A DNA stretch of 64,000 nucleotides from Miniphocaeibacter sp012841535 (GCF_049274025.1 NZ_JBASRV010000017.1), one strand, 5' to 3'. Counted from the first letter of the stretch, positions 8,818-17,420 are shown. Numbers and translations are program-made. Notes: generated by a model not told the origin, from the letters alone.

Positions 8818-9871
8818 TATCTGTTTCCTCCTTTTTTGCCTCTAAACGTATTTCTTTTAAAGCTAAGTTAATCTTTTCCAAAGTTGCAGAATAGCTTATT
8901 AACTGTGGACAGTCACTATCGCAAAGGCCACAACCAACACACATCGGTCCTGTATGGAAGCGAGCATCATGAGCATAAACCTTATGTAAAATTTTAAAAC
9001 GATAACGATCCTTTGTGGTTTTACGAAAATTTTCTCCACCTGCAACCTTATCAAAACTTTCTAACATACAGGATGAACAAGTTCTACGCCTTTCACCTAC
9101 ATTACAATTGTCATTATAATAGATGTCCGTCGTAGTAAAACATGTACATGTATTACAAACAACTGTGCATTTACCACAAGCTATACATCTTTTTTCATAT
9201 TCGTCCCACATAGGATGAATCTTTAACTGATTGTATTCCTCTTCATTATCTATATGAGGATAATCGACTACTAATTTATTTTCTTTAGGAAATTGAATTT
9301 CATATGAAGATGGTTTAAATCCGGTTAAATACTCATGAAAAAAAGAATTCTCCAACTCCACATAAGCTCCATCTTCCCTAAATGAAATACCTACATCATG
9401 TATGTCTGTAGTATTTGTTCCCAAACTGCAACAAAAACATCCATCATATTGATTGTTACATTCCATCAATACAAAATAAGTTTTATCCCTAAGTCTTGAA
9501 TAAAAATAATCTTCTATTCCACCATTTTCTTTAAAGATCTGATCTTGAATTTTTATGGAATTCAAGTCACAAGCTCGTCCCAAAATAAGTATATCCCTAG
9601 AATCCCTTATTTTAGCTTCCTTAAACTCATCCTCTGTAAAATAAAATAATGTTTGAGATAAAGGAGTCAATACCTCCTTTATGGAAAAAATTGTACGCTT
9701 ATCAAATTCAATATCTTCAAACTTTGAAATTTCCCCATAGATAACTGTATCATCCAGTGCATATCTTCCACCATTGAAAACTCTCTTAGGAGCATAGATA
9801 ATATATTTATCGGACAATTTTCCTAATAGTTGGTTTACCTCATCAATATTTAGGTCATAGCATTTGCTCAT
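8810..9871 (-). CDS. asrA: anaerobic sulfite reductase subunit A
   Basis: Iron-sulfur electron-transfer subunit of AsrABC. The N-terminal two thirds resemble the beta-subunit type found in Hyd/sulfhydrogenase complexes; the C-terminal third holds two 4Fe-4S sets, CIACGKCTVVCNTC and CVGCGLCDSDCP, separated by an extra cysteine-rich region CNVGERRRTCSSCML. Length 353 is typical. AAGGAGAGGTAAGT precedes the ATG. It is the first gene of the operon, with a promoter, a Rex-like operator and a LysR-type site upstream. Confidence 0.95.
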   Translation of the reverse strand: MSKCYDLNIDEVNQLLGKLSDKYIIYAPKRVFNGGRYALDDTVIYGEISKFEDIEFDKRTIFSIKEVLTPLSQTLFYFTEDEFKEAKIRDSRDILILGRACDLNSIKIQDQIFKENGGIEDYFYSRLRDKTYFVLMECNNQYDGCFCCSLGTNTTDIHDVGISFREDGAYVELENSFFHEYLTGFKPSSYEIQFPKENKLVVDYPHIDNEEEYNQLKIHPMWDEYEKRCIACGKCTVVCNTCTCFTTTDIYYNDNCNVGERRRTCSSCMLESFDKVAGGENFRKTTKDRYRFKILHKVYAHDARFHTGPMCVGCGLCDSDCPQLISYSATLEKINLALKEIRLEAKKEETDNA

Positions 9872-9907
9872 ACTTACCTCTCCTTGTCTATCTTATATAG
9901 TTGTTAG

Positions 9908-9925
9908 TTGTTAATTATTAAACAA
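9908..9925. promoter_or_regulatory. Rex-like operator in asr leader
   Basis: TTGTTAATTATTAAACAA matches the consensus for the redox-sensing repressor Rex, TTGTTAA-N4-TTAACAA, with a single mismatch in the right arm. It lies between the predicted transcription start (about 9939) and the asrA start codon, where a bound repressor would block transcription. Rex senses the NADH/NAD+ ratio, which would suit control of a NADH-consuming sulfite reductase. Whether this organism has rex is not known from the window. Confidence 0.55.
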
Positions 9926-9945
9926 TAACACTCATTCACTCTTAT

Positions 9946-9974
9946 ATTATAAGAATACTTTTAAATTGAGAAGA
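9946..9974 (-). promoter_or_regulatory. predicted asr operon promoter
   Basis: On the minus strand a perfect -10 box TATAAT occupies 9951-9946. At 16-18 bp upstream there is only a poor -35 match (TCTTCT/TTCTTC), which fits a promoter that needs an activator. The LysR-type dyad at 9992-10010 is placed as an activator site should be. Confidence 0.5.
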
Positions 9975-9991
9975 AGAAGATAGTTATGTCA

Positions 9992-10010
9992 CCATAATAT
10001 TTTGTTATGG
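9992..10010. promoter_or_regulatory. LysR-type operator (T-N11-A dyad)
   Basis: CCATAA-N7-TTATGG is a perfect dyad containing T-N11-A, the recognised form of LysR-family binding sites. Its centre is about 62 bp upstream of the predicted transcription start, the usual position of an activating LysR site. The likely protein is the LysR encoded at 1917-2795 in the same operon. Confidence 0.5.
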
Positions 10011-10168
10011 ATAAAATTAAAAATTTAGTTTTTATATCTTTTGAGATGCTTAAATGATTATTTAGAGAATAATAATTTATAAGATAAGATTATAATAGCT
10101 TTGATAATTTTAAGTTAAGAATCATGTTATGTTTTAATTGTTTGGTTTAAAGGATTTAGAAATGAAAT

Positions 10169-10237
10169 AGCGGTCCAAGCTGCTTAGCTTGAACCGCTAT
10201 TATTATTTTCTTCACCAACACTATTTGACAGATAGCC
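10169..10237 (+). mobile_element. solo IS-like end, copy B
   Basis: A hairpin at 10169-10198 (AGCGGT/ACCGCT, a C-A mismatch, then CAAGCT/AGCTTG, loop GCTT) is followed after TATTATTATTTTCTT by CACCAACACTATTTGACAGA and TAGCC at 10213-10237. The terminal sequence matches copy A at 445-468 with few differences and the same hairpin layout, in the same orientation. The hairpin also works as a plus-strand terminator. The stretch 10011-10168 upstream shows no intact reading frame. The rest of the 9872-10382 intergenic region otherwise holds only the asr promoter. Confidence 0.5.
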
Positions 10238-10382
10238 AAAGTTAAGTCGCACAAACTACTTATAGTTTAATCTTTATAATGTCAATTCTAAAAAATAGTT
10301 TTTATCTAGTTAACAATCCTTATTCTAAATAACTTCATAGTCTATAATCATTTTTATCTATTCAAATTTATAGATCTTAACA

Positions 10383-11570
10383 TTAGCTATTCAATTCAGA
10401 TAAATTTTTCACTGTTTGGGCAAAAACTGCAAGGGTTGGTATAAATGTATTTTCATCTATATTAAAACGAGGATTGTGTAAACTATTAACTATATTTTCA
10501 TCTTCGCATTTAACACCAAAGAAAAAGAATGCTGCTCTTGTCTTTCTAGTATAGTATGCAAAATCCTCTGATCCCATTTCAGGTTCTGGCTTCATAATTA
10601 CTTTTTCAACTCCTAGGACATCTTCTGCAGATTTTTTTATTACATCTATTACTTCATTATCATTGATTAATGAAGGAAACATAGGTATTCTTTTATATTC
10701 ACATTCACAACCATTCAATTTTGAAATTGTTTCTGCCATCTGTTCTATTCTATTTCCTATCATTTTGCGTAAATCATCATCATATGCTCTATATGTTCCT
10801 CCCATGGTAATAATTTCTGGCAGAACATTTTTAGTTTTCAAATTCCCTGCATTTATGGATGTTATAGATATAACGCCTGCTTTCAACGGTGGTATTTCTC
10901 TGCTTCTAATTGTCTGTAACGAATTGATTATTTGCATTGCTGTTACAATAGCATCTTTACCTCTATGTGGAGATGCTGCATGACAACCTTTTCCTCTTAA
11001 GGTAATTTCAAAAAAATCTCCGCTAGCAAATGCTTCATTATATCTTAAAGCTATATAACCTGCTGGATATAATGGTTGAGCATGTGCTCCTATCATATAA
11101 TCTACATCATTTAATACTCCTGACTCACAAATTAATTTAGCTCCACCTGGTGCTGGACCTTCTTCTGCAGGTTGAAAAACGAATTTAATAACTCCTGAAA
11201 AATTATCTATATTTTCACTTATCAATTTCGCCAATCCCAAAACTATGGCAGTATGACTATCATGACCACAACTATGACTTCGACCCTGTATTTTTGATTT
11301 ATAGGGCACATCATTCATTTCCTCTATTTCTAGTGCATCCATATCTGCACGAACCGCTACGGTATTTCCCGGTCTACCAGTATCTAATATCCCTAAAACT
11401 GCACTTTCTACAAAGTCTTTTTCTACTCTCAATCCAAAGCTCTTTAATAGTTTAGCAACTTTCTTTGATGTTATCGGTAAATTGAAACCAATCTCTGGAT
11501 TCATATGGATGTCTCTACGCCAGTTTTTTATATCTTTTTCATAAAGACTAGCAATTTTTAAAAAATCCAT
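10383..11570 (-). CDS. M20D family amidohydrolase (N-acyl-amino-acid deacylase type)
   Basis: A di-metal hydrolase that cleaves N-acyl amino acids, of the hippuricase/IAA-amino-acid hydrolase group. Visible family motifs are WRRDIHMNPEIGF near the start, GRSHSCGHDSHTAIVLGLA (metal ligand Cys and His), FVFQPAEEGPAPGGAK (metal and catalytic Glu), GKGCHAASPHRGKDA of the dimerisation domain, and SLHNPRFNIDE near the end. Length 395 is normal. AAAGGAG precedes the ATG. It follows a MalY-type C-S lyase by 17 bases; the pair would let the cell deacylate N-acyl-cysteine conjugates and then cleave the C-S bond (inference). Confidence 0.9.
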   Translation of the reverse strand: MDFLKIASLYEKDIKNWRRDIHMNPEIGFNLPITSKKVAKLLKSFGLRVEKDFVESAVLGILDTGRPGNTVAVRADMDALEIEEMNDVPYKSKIQGRSHSCGHDSHTAIVLGLAKLISENIDNFSGVIKFVFQPAEEGPAPGGAKLICESGVLNDVDYMIGAHAQPLYPAGYIALRYNEAFASGDFFEITLRGKGCHAASPHRGKDAIVTAMQIINSLQTIRSREIPPLKAGVISITSINAGNLKTKNVLPEIITMGGTYRAYDDDLRKMIGNRIEQMAETISKLNGCECEYKRIPMFPSLINDNEVIDVIKKSAEDVLGVEKVIMKPEPEMGSEDFAYYTRKTRAAFFFFGVKCEDENIVNSLHNPRFNIDENTFIPTLAVFAQTVKNLSELNS

Positions 11571-11587
11571 TCTTACTCCTTTCAGTA

Positions 11588-12748
11588 TTAATTAAATATT
11601 TTAGAAATCAAATCCAAACCTTTTTTCAACATTGCTTTAGGCGTAGCAATATTTAACCTTACAAATCCCTCGCCTTCTTTACCATAATTACTTCCATCAT
11701 TTAAAGCTACTCCTGAATCCTCAACTAATTTCCTCATTAATTCATTTTGTGACAACTCATAATCTGAGAAATCTAGCCACATTAGATAAGTTCCTTCCGG
11801 AACATACGCCTTTACTCTAGGCAGCCTCTTTTCACAATAATCCACTACAAATTCCGCATTTTTCTTTAAATAGCTACATAATTCCTCTAACCATTCCTCC
11901 CCAAATTCATATGCTATTTCAGAAGATTTTAATCCAAATAAATTTACTCCTACATGAAATTTCTCTATCGCTGTCGATATTTTTTGTCTTAAGTCTTCAT
12001 TTGAAATTATCAAGTATGAGCTTTTTAATCCTGCAAGATTAAAAGTCTTACTCGGTGCCATTGCCATAATCGTGTTTTGTTTAATCTCTTCAGATATGGA
12101 TATTATTGGTATATATTTATTTCCCTCAAATACTAGATCTGAATGAATGTCGTCCGAAAAAATCGGTACTTTATATTTAATACATAAATTTCCCAGCCGT
12201 TCTAATTCCTCATATGTCCAAACTCTACCTGTTGGATTGTGTGGGTTGCACAAAACAAACAGATCTACTCCATCTTTAAATTTTTTTTCAATATCTTCCC
12301 AATCTATTTGATATATTCCATCTTTCTTTTTAAGACTTGATGTTACCACTTCACATCCGTGTTCCTCTGTTACCTTAAAAAACGGATCATATATTGGAGT
12401 ATTGAACATTATTTTACCTTTTGAACCAATCAATCCATATATGATAAAACTATATGCGCATACAATTCCTGGGACACTGATAATTTCCTCCCTTTTAATA
12501 GGTAGGCCGTTTCTTCTCTCGTTCCAACCTATAAAATTACTATAATATTTATCTGATGCAAAAGAATAACCATATGTTGGATGGCTAGCTCTATTCTTTA
12601 TACCTGACACTATTGCTTTTGGAACAAAAAAATCCATATCCGCTATCCAAAAAGGTAGAATAGAAGAATCTCCATATTTTTTTTGTAATTGATCCCATTT
12701 TATACAATCAGTGCCCTTTCTATGTACAATTTCGTCAAAATTATACAT
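11588..12748 (-). CDS. MalY/PatB-family C-S lyase (aminotransferase fold)
   Basis: A PLP enzyme of fold type I that normally cleaves cystathionine or other S-substituted cysteines to thiol, pyruvate and ammonia. Family signs are FDEIVHRKGTDCIKWDQL at the start, FWIADMDFFVP, NPHNPTGRVWTYEEL, FSDDIHSDLVF, and the PLP-lysine segment APSKTFNLAGLK; the C-terminal arginine segment is EGFVRLNIATP. Length 386 is typical. AAAGGAG precedes the start. A paralogue is at 36157. Transaminase activity cannot be excluded. Confidence 0.9.
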   Translation of the reverse strand: MYNFDEIVHRKGTDCIKWDQLQKKYGDSSILPFWIADMDFFVPKAIVSGIKNRASHPTYGYSFASDKYYSNFIGWNERRNGLPIKREEIISVPGIVCAYSFIIYGLIGSKGKIMFNTPIYDPFFKVTEEHGCEVVTSSLKKKDGIYQIDWEDIEKKFKDGVDLFVLCNPHNPTGRVWTYEELERLGNLCIKYKVPIFSDDIHSDLVFEGNKYIPIISISEEIKQNTIMAMAPSKTFNLAGLKSSYLIISNEDLRQKISTAIEKFHVGVNLFGLKSSEIAYEFGEEWLEELCSYLKKNAEFVVDYCEKRLPRVKAYVPEGTYLMWLDFSDYELSQNELMRKLVEDSGVALNDGSNYGKEGEGFVRLNIATPKAMLKKGLDLISKIFN

Positions 12749-12813
12749 TACTTACTCCTTTCATTTTATAATATATTACCTGAAATATCTTTTTATCTAA
12801 CTGAGATAATTAT

Positions 12814-13989
12814 TTACAAGAGCATTCTTAAAAACTCTGTCATTCCCAATCCTATAAAAGTTCCTAAAATAGATCCTAACGCAGCCATAAGAACTGAAAC
12901 AGCCTGATATTGCTCCCCATATGCTGCTGCAACTACTGGTGCTGAAGAAACTCCTCCTACATTCGCAATAGAAGCAATTCCCAAAGTGCATAAATCCATC
13001 TTCATTAATTTACCCATCAATAGAAGAATTATAGTATGTATACCTAGCACCATAACACCTGCTAATAAATATATACCTGCATTCATAAAACTTCTTAAAT
13101 CAGTACTAGAAGAAGATACTGAAAGAGAGAATACTGCCAACGTTCCACCTATTAATACCAATCCGTTTGTTTGTCCTAATTTAGTAAAAGTGCCTAAAAG
13201 AACGCCTCCAAAAGTAACTATTATATATAACCAAACTTCCGCAGGAATAAAAGTTACTATTTTGCTCAATGGTTCACCTAAATACATTCCCGCAGTTACT
13301 AAACTAAATCCTATCCCTGCAATCACAAATAAATCTAATTGAGAAGGTGCTCCTTTCCCTATTTCACCATTATCCACTTTTTTCGCCACTCTTTTTATTT
13401 CATCAGTATCAGCATTAGCCCATTGATTATATTTAGGAGCAATTGCCACTACAGCAACTATTAGTACCGTCATCCATGGTCTAAAAACAACATTGATTAA
13501 CAACAATACATTTGAAAGAGCAGCATCTGATAATCCTGTTGCTTTCGCAACTGCATATAAATTTTCTATTCCCCCTGTAAAAGAAGCCGTCCATGTTCCA
13601 AATGATTCTGGAATTTGTTCTAATCCAAGTGGACTAGCCAGTACTAAACAGGTAATAACCATACCTATACATATGCTTATTGTTGCTGCAAAAAATGTTC
13701 CTAATAATTTAGGACCCATTTTTATGATTTTTCTAATATCTGTTTGTAAAGTAATTGTAAAAATCATAAATGGTATTACAATATCTAAGAATCCCTGCCT
13801 AGCTCCTTTTACTTCATCAACACCCATATCCCAAACTCTAAATGTATTACATATTACTACAATTATAAATACTATAATAATTGGAGGTAAGTACTTGTAT
13901 ACTCTAAATGGATATCTTTTAGTTAAATAAAATACTGCTGCATTTATTAATGCTAATAACGCTAAAAATCCAAGACCTGATGTAATCAT
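12814..13989 (-). CDS. DUF819 family membrane protein
   Basis: A 391-residue integral membrane protein with about ten hydrophobic segments, matching the DUF819 (YjcL-like) family: an early DVVIPFMIFTITLQTDIRKI-like segment (the family has PLAIPLLLF..D.K.I), then GTWTASFTGGIENLYAVA, and near the end ANVGGVSSAPVVAAAYG. The transport role is unproven. It lies 65 bp upstream of the C-S lyase gene. A second DUF819 gene at 41785 is also next to an M20 peptidase, which hints that these proteins move the substrates of M20 hydrolases. Confidence 0.85.
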   Translation of the reverse strand: MITSGLGFLALLALINAAVFYLTKRYPFRVYKYLPPIIIVFIIVVICNTFRVWDMGVDEVKGARQGFLDIVIPFMIFTITLQTDIRKIIKMGPKLLGTFFAATISICIGMVITCLVLASPLGLEQIPESFGTWTASFTGGIENLYAVAKATGLSDAALSNVLLLINVVFRPWMTVLIVAVVAIAPKYNQWANADTDEIKRVAKKVDNGEIGKGAPSQLDLFVIAGIGFSLVTAGMYLGEPLSKIVTFIPAEVWLYIIVTFGGVLLGTFTKLGQTNGLVLIGGTLAVFSLSVSSSSTDLRSFMNAGIYLLAGVMVLGIHTIILLLMGKLMKMDLCTLGIASIANVGGVSSAPVVAAAYGEQYQAVSVLMAALGSILGTFIGLGMTEFLRMLL

Positions 13990-14149
13990 AATAACCTTCC
14001 TTTATATGTATATTTAGGTTTATAAGGCAACCTAGAATCCTATTCAATTTATAATTATGTAGATTATCAGATTAATTCCTTAATTATTAAAAACCTCCTT
14101 TCTATTTATTTTTTATAATTATTTATTAATAATGATATAATCTGATACC

Positions 14150-15388
14150 TTATAAATTTTTTTCATTTTCTTCTAACAGAATTTTTTCATTAAAAATCAT
14201 TCTTTGTGCAAATTTAAATGTTACTAGCGCTAAAATCCCAAGTCCTCCAGCCAATAGAAAGGCTATACCATAATTTCCTGTAGCTTCTAAACAACTTGCT
14301 GCAGATACAGGTCCTACGAAAGAAGCTGCTGTATATCCACTATAAAGAACAGCCCAATTAGATGCCATGTGTTCAGTTCCAAAACACTCCGCGCAGAGTG
14401 CTGGATAGACCGCCATTATAGCCCCAAATGAAAGTCCAATTAAAGAAAATAATACTAGAAATTGGCTGATTGTATTTGTATATCCAAGCATCAACATACT
14501 CACAGATGTAACAAATAAGATAATAGTTATTACACGGTATCTCCCTATCTTGTCAGAAAGATATCCAAAACCAATCCTACCTACGAAATTCATAACCGCT
14601 AATAAGCCTACCAACATTGTACTTTGACTTGTCGTCATACCTATGGACTCACCTATACCTGCTGCATGTCCTGTCATCATCATTCCTGATGTGACAGCAG
14701 CTAATAAAACAAACCAAAACATATAAAACACAGGTTCTTTTAACATTTCCTTTGTTGTCTTATTTTCCAAAGAACTTTCTTTTGCTGAAATTGATGTCAT
14801 TACCCATCCTTCAGGTTTCCATCCTTTAGATGGAGCTGTAATTAACCAGGAAGTCGTTCCCATTAAAATTAAAAATATTATTCCCAGTATGTTAAATGCT
14901 CTTTGTACTCCGACTGATTCCAATATATAATGTGCAATGGGAGCAAATATTAGCGGAGCTAAGCCAGAAGCTCCTATTGCCATCCCATTTGCTATACCTA
15001 ATTTATCTGGAAACCATAAAGGAATTATAGACACTATTGTATTGTATCCAAAACCAGCTCCTATTCCTACCATAAAACTGAAGAAGAAATATAGCTGTAC
15101 TATATTAGAAGCAAAGCCCGTTAGAAACCACCCTAATGACCAAAATATAACTGAAAATAACATTACTTTCCTATGGCCTATTTTTTTCTGTAATGGACCT
15201 GACAACAAATTGAAACACAATGTTATTAACATCATTAATGAATATGCCAATGATATTTTACTAATTGGCCAATTCATCTTTTCCATAAGTGGACGATTAA
15301 AAATACTCCAAATATAAATTGATCCTAAACAAAGATTATTAATTATTAAAGCACCAATTATTATCCAACGTTTTTTTTCATTTTTCAT
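14150..15388 (-). CDS. MFS transporter, oxalate/formate antiporter (OFA) family
   Basis: A 412-residue major facilitator with about twelve transmembrane segments. The start KRWIIIGALIINNLCLGSIYIWSIF and GFGYNTIVSIIPLWFPDKLGIANGMAIGASGLAPLIFAPI are characteristic of the OFA family; GYLSDKIGRYR is the MFS loop motif. The substrate is likely a small carboxylate, perhaps a product or substrate of the linked hydrolase and lyase. Its promoter region faces the LysR gene at 15579 across a 190-bp gap containing a strong dyad, so it is probably the first gene of the operon running down to 10383. A 160-bp gap without genes separates it from the DUF819 gene. Confidence 0.88.
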   Translation of the reverse strand: MKNEKKRWIIIGALIINNLCLGSIYIWSIFNRPLMEKMNWPISKISLAYSLMMLITLCFNLLSGPLQKKIGHRKVMLFSVIFWSLGWFLTGFASNIVQLYFFFSFMVGIGAGFGYNTIVSIIPLWFPDKLGIANGMAIGASGLAPLIFAPIAHYILESVGVQRAFNILGIIFLILMGTTSWLITAPSKGWKPEGWVMTSISAKESSLENKTTKEMLKEPVFYMFWFVLLAAVTSGMMMTGHAAGIGESIGMTTSQSTMLVGLLAVMNFVGRIGFGYLSDKIGRYRVITIILFVTSVSMLMLGYTNTISQFLVLFSLIGLSFGAIMAVYPALCAECFGTEHMASNWAVLYSGYTAASFVGPVSAASCLEATGNYGIAFLLAGGLGILALVTFKFAQRMIFNEKILLEENEKNL

Positions 15389-15518
15389 TTCACTTCACTC
15401 ATTTCTTTACTTAAATTAACTTCTATGCTACCATTTATGATATCCCATATAATTATCGGTATATTTGAATTTGTTTGTATCTTAAGTATATATTTAAGCT
15501 TGTTTGTTAAGAATAAGT

Positions 15519-15546
15519 AATTTGTTGTATGTTGTTTCAACAAATT
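15519..15546. promoter_or_regulatory. 28-bp inverted repeat between divergent genes
   Basis: AATTTGTTG-N10-CAACAAATT is a perfect 9-bp-arm dyad, 33 bp upstream of the LysR start codon and about 130 bp from the OFA transporter start. Position and symmetry fit the LysR protein's own binding site, used to control both itself and the divergent transporter operon. A second, weaker dyad CTTAA-N8-TTAAG lies at 15481-15498. Confidence 0.6.
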
Positions 15547-15578
15547 GTAACAACAGTATTTAAAGGAAGTGATTTTTT

Positions 15579-16478
15579 TTGGATTTAAAACATTTGTCTT
15601 ATTTTCTTTTTATATGCGAAAGAGGGAGCATAAATAAAGCAGCTCAAGAATTATTTATATCACAACAAGGCCTAAACAGAATTATAAGAAATTTAGAAAA
15701 TGAACTAGATGTTCAATTATTTCTTCGCACGCCTCAAGGTGTTCAACTTACTGCACCGGGTAAAATAGTGCTTAAATATGCTAAAAAAATGTTGAATCTA
15801 AATAAGAAAATGAATAACGAACTAGGTATGGTTGATGAAACTATTCGAGAACAAGTTTGGGTTTCTTTTTTTTATGCTGTTTTAGATCATCTTTCAAATC
15901 AATTTACAAACAATTTTCGACTACAACATTCAGATATCGATTTACTTGTTGGTGAGCATCCTTTTTCCGTATCAGAACGTTTGATTTTAGAAGAGAAATA
16001 TGACATTGCTTTAGGTTATGCTCCAATTAACAAGAAGAAATTCACATATTCTCCACTAAAACAAGTCCCTTGGCCCGTATTAGTTCATAAAAGCAATCCC
16101 CTCGCGGATTATTCAACAATCTCTTGTCATGATTTAGCTTCTCAAAAACTGTTTTTAATGAGCAATAATTTTAAAGCTCATAATATCTTTCTTGAAAGAT
16201 GTAAAGATTTAAATATCGATTTAAATATAGTAGGCACAGTAAACAATCTATCTGAAACATATCGATTAGTGCAACAAAATAAAGGCATCGCTTTTAGTGT
16301 CACATCTATACATAATCAGAAAAGAGGGGATGAAGTAATAGAAATTCCATTAGAAGATGAGGTATGTTTTTCTGAAATTGGAATATTTTATAAAAAAGGG
16401 ATAAACTTACGACCTCCTGCTAAACTATTTTTTGAATATGCTTGTGAATGTGCTAAAAATGATTTTCTTATTAAATAA
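15579..16478 (+). CDS. LysR-family regulator, divergent from OFA operon
   Basis: A 299-residue LysR-type regulator: helix-turn-helix in residues 1-60 (LKHLSYFLFICERGSINKAA, SQQGLNRIIRNLENELDV), effector-binding domain thereafter. The start is TTG at 15579; AAAGGAAGTG lies about eight bases upstream and no ATG is suitably placed. It is transcribed away from the OFA/DUF819/MalY/M20D operon and probably controls it in response to one of its substrates. No terminator is obvious after its stop. Confidence 0.92.
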   Translation: MDLKHLSYFLFICERGSINKAAQELFISQQGLNRIIRNLENELDVQLFLRTPQGVQLTAPGKIVLKYAKKMLNLNKKMNNELGMVDETIREQVWVSFFYAVLDHLSNQFTNNFRLQHSDIDLLVGEHPFSVSERLILEEKYDIALGYAPINKKKFTYSPLKQVPWPVLVHKSNPLADYSTISCHDLASQKLFLMSNNFKAHNIFLERCKDLNIDLNIVGTVNNLSETYRLVQQNKGIAFSVTSIHNQKRGDEVIEIPLEDEVCFSEIGIFYKKGINLRPPAKLFFEYACECAKNDFLIK

Positions 16479-17023
16479 TAAAAAACATTCAATAAATATG
16501 GAGTTTCAATAACTACATTAATAAGTTTAGTGATAAAATATAGTACTTCCAAATCATTAAAAATTGATGGTAATAGAACAGAATAATAAAAATCAATAAG
16601 ATTATAAACAGAAAAGTAGCAATGAAAGATGATGTTTTATTCCCTAAAGAATACACGAAACTATCTGAACTATTAGCAAAAATAAAATTTGATAATATCA
16701 AATCTTAATAAATATAGTATTAGAACTATGTTTAAGTTCTTGATATTTCATAAGTCTATTTTCTATTATTATGTTAATAAATCTATGCCAAGTAAAACAA
16801 TATAAAGTTGGTAAATTTAATCTAAAATTAACAAATAAAAATAAATGCTTATTTAAAATTATTTTTAGATAAGCATCTATTATAACCCCTATATTATTTT
16901 ACATACATCATTATATAAATTTATTATATTTTAATCAAAATATACCAAGCATGTAATTTATTTCAAAATTTTTTTATCCAATTATTGTTCATATCAGTGT
17001 CAACAATAATTTATATAGAAACT
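16479..17023. other. gene-free, probably decayed region
   Basis: Plus-strand fragments read like former coding sequence: about 28 codons ending near 16590 (VSITTLISLVIKYSTSKSLK...) and, in another frame, a stretch ending in KEYTKLSELLAKIKFDNIKS before the stop near 16708. They are short and in different frames, and no family could be recognised. A minus-strand terminator-like hairpin lies at 16845-16876. No RNA gene was recognised. Confidence 0.35.
16845..16876 (-). terminator. hairpin with T-rich tail on minus strand
   Basis: ATGCTTAT / ATAAGCAT arms separated by 16 bases; read on the minus strand it is followed by TTATTTTTATTTG. It would terminate the broken minus-strand frame at 17024-17326. 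Confidence 0.45.
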
Positions 17024-17326
17024 TCACAAATATTGTCTGTCCTTTTTGAGAATAATAAAACATCGTTCTATACAAGCTTCTAGTAATAATTCCCTAACAT
17101 TAAATTTTACTTTACTAAATTCATCAGTTTTATTTCTAGCTACATAGCGATAGTTTCTTTGTTTAAAATTTTTAATATACTTATATTTGAAATTTCTTAT
17201 AGTTATACAGAGTATATTGAATATATAATCATAATTATTGGTGTGTAATCTTTTTCTGTTCTAATAAAAAGAATCAACTAAAAGTATTCCTGATGCTATC
17301 ATTACATTAGATTTCTTAAGAATCAT
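17024..17326 (-). pseudogene. interrupted reading frame, unidentified
   Basis: A 101-codon frame from ATG 17326 to TGA 17024 is open except for one TAG at 17263-17261. The part after the stop includes NYRYVARNKTDEFSKVK and NVRELLLEACIERCFIILKK, which has protein-like composition. There is no good ribosome site, and the product was not recognised. A minus-strand terminator follows at 16845. It may be a decayed gene; it could also be chance. Confidence 0.3.
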
Positions 17327-17381
17327 CCCCTAGTATTATTGTATTAGTTTATTTTTTAGAATTTGAACTTTGAATAATAAA

Positions 17382-17420
17382 ATATGAGAGATAGAAACAT
17401 ACTCTAACCATCTCTCATAT
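17382..17420 (-). terminator. terminator after amidase-like gene
   Basis: A perfect 11-bp stem ATATGAGAGAT / ATCTCTCATAT with a 17-base loop; the minus-strand side continues TTTATTATTC and the plus-strand side AAAAAATATTT. It ends the minus-strand yhfU-yhfT-amidase transcript, whose last stop is at 17454. Confidence 0.75.

Noticed and set aside
16513..16701. Minus-strand 62-codon frame in the decayed region
   Set aside because: Mostly low-complexity hydrophobic codons, no ribosome site, overlaps plus-strand fragments.
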